From contig JAEELC010000030.1 of the NCBI GenBank assembly GCA_016288675.1, positions 1 through 13,462 on the forward strand: a stretch of DNA of 13,462 nucleotides, read 5' to 3'. This document shows positions 8,632 to 13,462 of the stretch, piece after piece. The stretch is from Acholeplasmatales bacterium. Its GTDB lineage: Bacteria > Bacillota_I > Bacilli_A > Acholeplasmatales > Anaeroplasmataceae. A program made the position numbers and the translations under genes. The notes beneath the pieces are model-generated. The model was not told the DNA's origin. It ran no database searches and saw nothing but the letters and a program-made list of their open reading frames with translations. The first letter of the stretch is position 1. Every line of letters starts with the position of its first letter.

Positions 8632-9966
8632 ATGAGAAAGAATTTGTTAAAATATTTAATAGTTTTTTTATTTTATCTTTTTTTCGTCATGTGCATATAA
8701 TGAACAAAACGATGAAAGCAATCAAAGTACTTTAAATTTTAATTATGAAAAATTTCTTGATTTTAATCTTTTGCCTGATGATACATATGAAGTATCTCAA
8801 GGCAGTAGTAACTGTTTAGCAAAAATCATAATACCAGAAACTCATAATGATAAAAAAGTTACACAAATAAAAGAATCTGGGTTTGAAAATTGTGATAAAC
8901 TTCTTAATATTTCATTTTCAAATACAATTATAAATATAGGTGAAAACGCCTTTAATGGGTGTGAATCATTAATAGATATTATTTTTTCAGACAGTATAAA
9001 AAATATAGGAAATAATGCATTTGCTGGATGCAGCTCATTAAAAAGTTTAACGTTACCAAGCAATATCGCATCAATGCCTGATCTTTATTTAAAATGCTTT
9101 AAAGATTGTAGCATAAAAGAAATAAAGATATTACCTGGTGCAAAAGTAATAGGAGATTCTCTATTTTATGGCTGTAAATCTTTATTTAACGTAGAGATTC
9201 CTAATACTGTTACAACAATAGAAAATCATGCATTTCAATTTTGTAAATCATTATCAGATATTATAATTCCAGATAGTGTTACAACTATTGGAGATTTATC
9301 ATTCTCTTGTTGTTATTCACTATCTAGTGTTATGATTCCAGATAGTGTTAATTCAATAAGTGAAAATACATTTGCTAGTTCGCATTTAAAGACTGCAAAT
9401 CAATAAAAGAAGTAACCATTTTAGACGATGAAACTAGCATATGTGATTATGCGTTCAGTGGATGGACTAATTTAACAAACATAACAATCCCAGAATGGGT
9501 TACAAGTATAGGAAAGAGTGCGTTTTATGAATACTGGAGTTTAAATAGTGTAACAATTCCTTCAAGTGTTAAAACAATTGGTGAGGGTGAATTTTATTCT
9601 TGTCCTTTATGTGAGGTATATAATTTGTCTTCTATTAGTTTATTTGGTACAGGTTGTTATCCATTAATTGAGCATACTTCTATTGATGAAGAATCAATTA
9701 TGGTTCATTATGATAAATTTAAAGGTTATATTGTAAAATATAATGGAAATTCTTCAAAAATTGAATTACCTCAATCTTTTGTATATAACAATGAAATAAT
9801 TAATGTTGATTCAATATTTAGTTATGCATTTGCAAATTGTAAGGATATAACAAATATTTCATTTGTAGGTACAAAAGAAGAATGGAATGCTTTAGACAAA
9901 ATGGATTGGTGGAATGAAGGCTTAAATGTGACTATTCACTGTACTGATTGTGATTTAATAATATAA
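8632..9966 (+). pseudogene. BspA-like leucine-rich-repeat lipoprotein, frameshifted twice
   Basis: The ATG at 8632 (ribosome-binding site GGAGAG, 5 nt upstream) opens a signal peptide MRKNLLKYLIVFLFYLF, but that frame stops at 8698-8700. The adjacent frame continues smoothly as FFSSCAYNEQNDESN, a lipobox with its cysteine. Losing one T from either of two T7 runs (8663-8669, 8678-8684) would restore it. TpLRR/BspA repeats of about 23 residues follow (for example IPDSVTTIGDLSFSCCYSL). A second break falls between 9379 and 9403. After it the repeats resume in another frame (FKDCKSIKEVTILDDETSICDYAF) and run to the stop at 9964-9966. The C-terminal FVGTKEEWNAL segment is typical of BspA-like proteins. 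The reconstructed protein would be about 444 residues, surface-exposed and lipid-anchored. It may be a decayed gene, a phase-variable gene, or carry sequencing errors. Confidence 0.8.
9266..9350 (+). repeat. Direct repeats inside LRR coding region
   Basis: The 16-mer ATTCCAGATAGTGTTA occurs at 9266-9281 and again at 9335-9350, exactly 69 nt (23 codons, one LRR unit) apart. This is residual identity from repeat duplication within the BspA-like gene. Confidence 0.75.
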
Positions 9967-9990
9967 TTCTTCATTAAATAATTGATAATA

Positions 9991-10020
9991 GAGATATAGC
10001 GTAATGACTATATCTCTTTT
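9991..10020 (+). terminator. Rho-independent terminator after the LRR gene
   Basis: A perfect 9-bp stem GAGATATAG/CTATATCTC (9991-9999 with 10008-10016) has an 8-nt loop and is followed by TTTT at 10017-10020. It separates the LRR unit from the ACT-domain unit. The stretch 10021-10080 that follows shows nothing recognisable. Confidence 0.75.
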
Positions 10021-10081
10021 AATGTTTTAAATTGTGTTTTTATATTAAAGCGTTCTCATTATTTAATTCTTTTCTATTTAA

Positions 10082-10110
10082 TTGTTTATTATATATTTTC
10101 AAGATATAAT
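10082..10110 (+). promoter_or_regulatory. Sigma-A-type promoter of the UPF0237-UPF0210 unit
   Basis: A -35 element TTGTTT (10082-10087), a 17-base spacer and a perfect -10 element TATAAT (10105-10110) are seen. Transcription would begin near 10117, leaving a leader of about 24 nt that holds the ribosome-binding site AGGAGGT (10127-10133), 7 nt before the ATG. Confidence 0.8.
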
Positions 10111-10140
10111 ATATTTAGTATTTATTAGGAGGTATTTTGG

Positions 10141-10410
10141 ATGAATGCTGTAATTGCTGTAGTTGGTAAAGACACTACTGGTATTTTAGCTACTGTATCA
10201 AGCCAATGTACAGTTTATAATGCTAATATTGTAGAAGTTAGCCAAACTGTATTGAAAGATTATTTTGCTATGATCATGGTAGTAAATATTGATAATCTTA
10301 ATTGCTCATTTGAAGATTTTGTTGATTCATTTGCGAATGTTAAGACTGAAAAGAATTTAGAAATTCATATTATGCATGAAGATATCTTTAATGCTATGCA
10401 TAAAATTTAG
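10141..10410 (+). CDS. ACT-domain protein, UPF0237 family
   Basis: This 89-residue protein is a single ACT domain, the small ligand-binding fold (often for amino acids) used in metabolic regulators. It starts [20 protein letters not shown], the first beta strand and glycine-containing turn of the fold. ISQTVL-like [17 protein letters not shown] follows, and a C-terminal helix ends in IFNAMHKI. This matches the UPF0237 family found next to UPF0210 genes in streptococci and other Bacillota. The ribosome-binding site AGGAGGT is ideally spaced. Only 8 nt separate its stop from the next gene. The ligand and target are unknown; a regulatory role on its partner is inferred from the pairing. Confidence 0.92.
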   Translation: MNAVIAVVGKDTTGILATVSSQCTVYNANIVEVSQTVLKDYFAMIMVVNIDNLNCSFEDFVDSFANVKTEKNLEIHIMHEDIFNAMHKI

Positions 10411-10418
10411 GTGGTATT

Positions 10419-11777
10419 ATGTTAACTCAAGATGAAATATTTGAAACTATAGACATGATATCAAAGAAAAATCTTGATATTCGTACAATTACTATGGGTA
10501 TTTCTTTAATTGATTGTATGGATAGTGATATTGATAAATCATGTGAAAAGGTTTATAACAAAATTTATAATAAAGCTAAAAATCTTGTTGCAGTAGGTAA
10601 GAAATTAGAAAAGACTTATGGTATTCCTATTGTAAATAAAAGAGTATCTGTTACACCTATTTCTTTATTAGTAGGTTGTTCTGGAGGAGATCCTGTAAAA
10701 TATGCTAAAACTCTTGATAAAGTTGCAAGTGATATTGGTATTGATTTTATTGGTGGATATAGCGCTTTAGTACAAAAGGGCTTTTCAGCAGGAGATTTAG
10801 AACTTATTAATTCAATTCCACGTGCCTTAGCTTGTACAAATAAGCTTTGTTCAAGCGTCAATGTTGGTACTACAAAAGCTGGTATTAATATGGATGCTGT
10901 AAAGCTTATGGGTCATATTGTAAAAGAATCTGCTGAGCTTACTAAAGATAATAATTGCATAGGTGCTGGTAAACTTGTTGTATTCTGTAATGCCGTAGAA
11001 GATAATCCATTTATGGCAGGAGCCTTCCATGGATTTGGAGAAGAAGATACAATTATTAATGTTGGTGTATCTGGACCTGGTGTTGTTCGTTCTGCAATTC
11101 ATGATGCTCCAAAGGATGCATCCATCTCAGAAATAGCTTCTATTATTAAAAAGACAGCATTTAAGATTACTCGTATGGGTGAACTTATAGGTAGAGAAGC
11201 TTCAAAAGCTTTAGGTGTTAATTTTGGTATTGTTGATTTATCATTAGCACCAACACCTGCTGTTGGAGATTCAGTTGCTGAGGTATTAGAAGAAATTGGT
11301 TTAAAAGAATGTGGAGCTTATGGTACAACAGCTTGTCTTGCAATGCTTAATGATGCTGTAAAAAAAGGCGGAGTTATGGCATGTAATAGAGTAGGTGGTT
11401 TATCAGGTGCATTTATTCCAGTTTCAGAAGATCAAGGTATGATTCGTTCTGTTACTAATGGTACTTTAAAGCTTGAAAAGCTTGAAGCTATGACATGTGT
11501 ATGTTCAGTAGGTCTTGATATGATTGTAATTCCTGGTGATACAAGTGAAAATGTTATTTCAGGTATCATTGCTGATGAAGCTGCAATTGGTATGGTTAAT
11601 ACTAAAACAACTGCAGTTCGTGTAATTCCTGCCATTGGAAAAAAGCCAGGAGAGGTATTAGATTTTGGTGGTTTACTAGGACATGCACCTGTAATTAATA
11701 TTAATCAAACTGAAAACGATGTATTTATTTCACGTGGTGGTCAAATTCCAGCTCCACTACAAGCATTAAAAAATTAG
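10419..11777 (+). CDS. UPF0210/PFL family protein (DUF711)
   Basis: This 452-residue cytoplasmic protein belongs to UPF0210 (DUF711, annotated as PFL family). The fold is related to glycyl-radical-enzyme barrels, but I see no obvious C-terminal glycyl-radical loop of the PFL type, and the biochemical role is unknown. Conserved stretches include the N-terminal [78 protein letters not shown] and the C-terminal [16 protein letters not shown]. Length is typical and the frame is intact. A Shine-Dalgarno-like AGGTGG overlaps the stop of the ACT gene, so the two are probably co-translated. The strict pairing with a UPF0237 ACT protein is a known genomic pattern. Confidence 0.93.
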   Translation: MLTQDEIFETIDMISKKNLDIRTITMGISLIDCMDSDIDKSCEKVYNKIYNKAKNLVAVGKKLEKTYGIPIVNKRVSVTPISLLVGCSGGDPVKYAKTLDKVASDIGIDFIGGYSALVQKGFSAGDLELINSIPRALACTNKLCSSVNVGTTKAGINMDAVKLMGHIVKESAELTKDNNCIGAGKLVVFCNAVEDNPFMAGAFHGFGEEDTIINVGVSGPGVVRSAIHDAPKDASISEIASIIKKTAFKITRMGELIGREASKALGVNFGIVDLSLAPTPAVGDSVAEVLEEIGLKECGAYGTTACLAMLNDAVKKGGVMACNRVGGLSGAFIPVSEDQGMIRSVTNGTLKLEKLEAMTCVCSVGLDMIVIPGDTSENVISGIIADEAAIGMVNTKTTAVRVIPAIGKKPGEVLDFGGLLGHAPVININQTENDVFISRGGQIPAPLQALKN

Positions 11778-11778
11778 T

Positions 11779-11810
11779 ATAGTAAGGCACTTCTTAGTGC
11801 CTTTACTATT
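11779..11810 (+). terminator. Hairpin after UPF0210 gene, probable terminator
   Basis: ATAGTAAGGCAC (11779-11790) pairs with GTGCCTTTACTAT (11797-11809) with one bulged base and a 6-nt loop. It begins 1 nt after the stop. The + strand T tract is poor, while the - strand side has a run of six T a few bases beyond, so efficiency on the + strand is uncertain. Position strongly suggests a terminator. Confidence 0.55.
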
Positions 11811-11837
11811 GTATTAAATTAGTAAAAATATTATAAT
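11809..11837 (+). promoter_or_regulatory. Sigma-A-type promoter of the THF-riboswitch/folT transcript
   Basis: A -35 element TTGTAT (11809-11814), a 17-base spacer and a perfect -10 element TATAAT (11832-11837) predict transcription starting near 11844. That is about 10 nt before the first aptamer stem, so both aptamers would be in the leader RNA. Confidence 0.78.
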
Positions 11838-11853
11838 CAAAAATGTTTAGAAG

Positions 11854-11929
11854 TAACAAAGGCGTTAAGTGCTGTAAGTAGTAGGATAACTTATAGACGA
11901 ATAGGCAACTAGCGGTCTTGTTATAATCC
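11854..11929 (+). ncRNA. Tetrahydrofolate (THF) riboswitch, aptamer 1
   Basis: This RNA element binds reduced folates and controls folate genes in Bacillota. The closing stem is TAACAA/TTGTTA (11854-11859 with 11918-11923). The conserved core GGCGTTAAGTG (11861-11871) follows. A hairpin stem of 8 bp (11872-11879 with 11889-11896) has GGAT in its loop at 11884-11887. Next is ACGAA, then a 3-bp stem TAG/CTA capped by the GNRA loop GCAA, then GCGGT (11912-11916). ATCC at 11926-11929 can pair with the loop GGAT to form the class's long-range pseudoknot. Core, GNRA hairpin and pseudoknot all fit the THF class as I know it. No terminator follows this copy directly. Confidence 0.87.
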
Positions 11930-11959
11930 CAAAATATAAATAGGCAACGTAAGTTGAAG

Positions 11960-12037
11960 TGTTATTGCGTCAAGTGCTCTAAGGGAAAAAGGAAATCTTA
12001 GGGACGAATAGGAAACTAGCGGTAATAACATAATCCT
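11960..12037 (+). ncRNA. Tetrahydrofolate (THF) riboswitch, aptamer 2
   Basis: This second aptamer has the same architecture as aptamer 1 but different stem sequences. The closing stem is TGTTATT/AATAACA (11960-11966 with 12024-12030). The core GCGTCAAGTG (11967-11976) has one T-to-C change relative to copy 1. An 8-bp stem with two wobbles at its C-G/U-G end and one at the loop end pairs 11977-11984 with 11996-12003. ACGAA follows, then TAG/CTA capped by the GNRA loop GAAA, then GCGGT. AGGA in the loop (11990-11993) can pair with TCCT (12034-12037) as the pseudoknot. Changes on both strands of each stem keep the pairing, which is covariation evidence that both aptamers are real. It is directly upstream of the expression platform. 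Confidence 0.85.
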
Positions 12038-12049
12038 AATTTAATATTT

Positions 12050-12079
12050 AAGGGATCTCTAAATTGGAGGTCTTTTTTT
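12050..12079 (+). terminator. Riboswitch expression platform: terminator that includes the ribosome-binding site
   Basis: AAGGGATCTCT (12050-12060) pairs with GGAGGTCTTT (12066-12075), with one bulged A and several G-U pairs, across a 5-nt loop AAATT. It is followed by T residues to 12079, directly before the ATG at 12080. The Shine-Dalgarno GGAGG (12066-12070) is inside the 3' arm, so folding could both stop transcription and hide the start. ATCCT (12033-12037, the pseudoknot strand of aptamer 2) can alternatively pair with GGGAT (12052-12056), disrupting the hairpin. This predicts OFF when folate is bound. Confidence 0.75.
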
Positions 12080-13258
12080 ATGAAAAAATTTTTATTACAT
12101 TTTAGAAACAGATTTATTTTATATCTAGTATCTATTATCTTTTTCGCCTCAATCCCTTATTTTATTGCCTATTTTAAAGCTCCTAAGGTAAACACATATT
12201 CTTTAAGCTTTGAATCAAGCGAAGTGATTGATAAATCTTATTTTACTGAAGAAGATTTAATGAATGCTAAAAACTATTATATTGCTGAAAGAGAAGAAGA
12301 AATTAAAGAAAAAGGAAGTTCTAAAAAAGTAGATTTTTCCTTACTTAATACATCAAAAGCATATAAAAATATAAAAATTGATTATGTAGATGATCATTAT
12401 GAAATTAGTGGTTCACAAAAAGATTACACTAGTGCTAATATGGCAAAGAAATTATTTACATATATGTTAAATGAAGATTCATTTAATAATGTAAGTAAAA
12501 CTATTGTTAAAAATGATAATATTAATGTTATGAACATATTTTTAATAAGCTTAAGCATATCATTTGTAGTTGTAACAATTGTCTTTATCCTATTATATTT
12601 ATTCTATAAAAAGTTCTATAACTTAGATATCGAATATGATAATCAAATATTATATAGAACACCTTTCTATATTTCATATTGGAAGAATCAATTATATTGG
12701 TTACATGATGTAAAGAAAATGACATTGCTTGCAATGCTATTTTCTCTTGAAATAGCATTAAAGCTAATTCATTTACCAAGTGGATTTTCTAATCTTGGTA
12801 TAGGCTTTTCATATTTAGTTTTTAGTATAATTGGTATGCTATTTGGACCAACAACTAATCTTATTATAGGTTGCTTATCTGATTTTATAGGCTATGCTAT
12901 ATCCCCAAGTCCTTATGGCTTCTTCTTACCATATACATTAAATGCTATGCTTGCAGGATTTATATATGGTATTTGTTTTTACAAAACAAATGTAAGTTAT
13001 ACTAAGTGCTTATTAAGTAGATTATTTGTTAATTTATTTGTAAATGTATTCTTAGGTTCTATATGGTGGGGTATTTTAACTGGCCTTGATTCATCTGGTA
13101 TTAAAGATTATGCGTTATTAATATCATTACCTAAAAATTTAGTATATTTATTACCTCAAAGTATATTACAATTTATAACTTTAAATGCACTTAAAAATCC
13201 ACTTTTAAGCTTAGATTTAATTGATTTAAAGGTTAAGGAATCTTTTAGATTTATTTAG
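12080..13258 (+). CDS. folT: FolT-like ECF transporter S component with extra N-terminal domain
   Basis: This 392-residue membrane protein has two parts. Residues from about 213 form an S component of an energy-coupling factor transporter, which captures folate and passes it through the shared EcfAA'T module. It shows hydrophobic helices with GIGFSYLVFSIIGMLFGP, GCLSDFIGYAISPSPYGFFLPYTLNAMLAGFIYG, broken here as GCLSDFIGYAISP and YGFFLPYTLNAMLAGFIYG, and a late KNLVYLLPQSIL segment, all FolT-like. Family members are usually about 170-200 residues. The extra N-terminus has a membrane helix (about 11-32), an outside-facing charged domain (about 33-150) and a second helix (about 151-178). That topology resembles Wzz-like proteins, but I cannot assign it. 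The THF riboswitches upstream support folate as substrate. GGAGG lies 9 nt before the ATG. Confidence 0.83.
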   Translation: MKKFLLHFRNRFILYLVSIIFFASIPYFIAYFKAPKVNTYSLSFESSEVIDKSYFTEEDLMNAKNYYIAEREEEIKEKGSSKKVDFSLLNTSKAYKNIKIDYVDDHYEISGSQKDYTSANMAKKLFTYMLNEDSFNNVSKTIVKNDNINVMNIFLISLSISFVVVTIVFILLYLFYKKFYNLDIEYDNQILYRTPFYISYWKNQLYWLHDVKKMTLLAMLFSLEIALKLIHLPSGFSNLGIGFSYLVFSIIGMLFGPTTNLIIGCLSDFIGYAISPSPYGFFLPYTLNAMLAGFIYGICFYKTNVSYTKCLLSRLFVNLFVNVFLGSIWWGILTGLDSSGIKDYALLISLPKNLVYLLPQSILQFITLNALKNPLLSLDLIDLKVKESFRFI

Positions 13259-13268
13259 GTCAATTTCC

Positions 13269-13297
13269 TTGAAAAAAACTAATATAAAGTATATAAT
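13269..13297 (+). promoter_or_regulatory. Sigma-A-type promoter of the SAM-riboswitch transcript
   Basis: TTGAAA (13269-13274) and a perfect TATAAT (13292-13297) are separated by 17 bases. The predicted start is near 13304, about 14 nt before the first stem of the SAM aptamer. Confidence 0.85.
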
Positions 13298-13317
13298 AAC
13301 AATTGCTTAATTTCATA

Positions 13318-13399
13318 TCCATAAAGAGAAGGCTAGAGACAAGCTCGATGACCCTTCAGCAACTTGCAAAATGTAAAGTGCTAAAGCTTGAATGATGGA
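13318..13399 (+). ncRNA. SAM riboswitch (S-box, SAM-I type)
   Basis: This aptamer binds S-adenosylmethionine and shuts off methionine/SAM genes. The closing stem P1 is TCCAT/ATGGA (13318-13322 with 13395-13399). P2 is GAAGG/CCTTC (13328-13332 with 13353-13357) with an inner GAG/CTC stem. Conserved S-box pieces are AGAGAAGG, CGATGACCC, CAGCAAC and GTGCTAAA in the right order. P4 looks short or degenerate, so a SAM-I/IV-like variant is possible. It sits between a promoter and a terminator, as expected. Confidence 0.88.
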
Positions 13400-13436
13400 C
13401 AATTCTATAAAAAGTCCATTTATGATGGACTTTTTT
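13395..13436 (+). terminator. SAM riboswitch anti-terminator/terminator
   Basis: The terminator pairs AAAAAGTCCAT (13409-13419) with ATGGACTTTTT (13425-13435), a perfect 11-bp stem with a 5-nt loop and a T run to 13436. GTCCAT (13414-13419) can instead pair with ATGGAC (13395-13400), the 3' strand of aptamer P1, as an anti-terminator. SAM binding locks ATGGA into P1 and so allows termination. Confidence 0.9.
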
Positions 13437-13455
13437 AATTTTTAGGAGGTATGTT

Positions 13456-13462
13456 ATGACAA
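13456..13462 (+). CDS. Start of SAM-regulated gene (runs off window)
   Basis: An ATG at 13456 is preceded by AGGAGG (13444-13449) with a 6-nt gap. Only Met-Thr and one base are visible. The ATG at 13451 is too close to the ribosome-binding site and reaches a TGA in two codons. The SAM riboswitch predicts a methionine, SAM or methionine-transport gene, but identity cannot be read here. Confidence 0.6.

Noticed and set aside
9625..9966. Separate short gene starting with TTG after the LRR frameshift
   Set aside because: There is no ribosome-binding site, and the same frame is open back to 9379 with continuous LRR repeats, so it is the 3' part of the broken gene.
11840..12040. The two repeated AATAGG-containing segments as a CRISPR or mobile-element repeat
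   Set aside because: The similarity is confined to conserved THF aptamer positions with compensating stem changes, plus one short linker copy; it is not a repeat array.
13451..13459. ATG at 13451 as start of the SAM-regulated gene, reading TGA as Trp
   Set aside because: It is only 1 nt from AGGAGG, and nothing else in the window supports TGA as a sense codon.

Overview
The window looks like chromosomal DNA of a very AT-rich, low-GC member of the Bacillota. By eye the G+C content is around 30%. Shine-Dalgarno sites are strong (GGAGG type), promoters are sigma-A-like, genes are packed on one strand, and THF and SAM riboswitches are present. Every tryptophan I checked in conserved motifs is TGG, so the standard code fits. 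No gene here ends in TGA. Together with the single-chain GlyRS and the long primary sigma factor, this suggests a Bacilli/Erysipelotrichia/RF39-like gut lineage. That placement is inference; there is no rRNA here to settle it. All genes are on the + strand.

Region 1 (1-8530) is a housekeeping block. It starts with the 3' part of phoH, closed by a strong terminator. Then come a PHP-domain phosphoesterase overlapping engB (ribosome-assembly GTPase), then glyS, dnaG and rpoD (the classic macromolecular-synthesis neighbours). Next is trmK (tRNA m1A22 methyltransferase), followed by an alpha/beta hydrolase and a small thioredoxin-fold protein. The last three are joined by two TAATG stop/start overlaps and end at a strong terminator.

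Region 2 (8531-10020) is accessory. It holds one promoter and a BspA-like leucine-rich-repeat lipoprotein gene broken by two frameshifts. The first break lies in a region with two T7 homopolymers inside the signal peptide. A terminator closes the region.

Region 3 (10021-11810) is a two-gene unit with a near-consensus promoter: a UPF0237 ACT-domain protein and its usual partner, a UPF0210/PFL protein.

Region 4 (11809-13258) is the most interesting part. A promoter is followed by two complete tetrahydrofolate riboswitch aptamers in tandem, then a single terminator hairpin that contains the ribosome-binding site. The gene they control encodes a FolT-like ECF transporter S component (folate uptake) carrying an extra N-terminal membrane/extracytoplasmic domain of about 200 residues.

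Region 5 (13259-13462) has a perfect-spacing promoter, a SAM (S-box) riboswitch with visible anti-terminator and terminator, and the first codons of a gene that runs off the window. A THF-controlled gene followed directly by a SAM-controlled gene suggests a small one-carbon/methionine neighbourhood.
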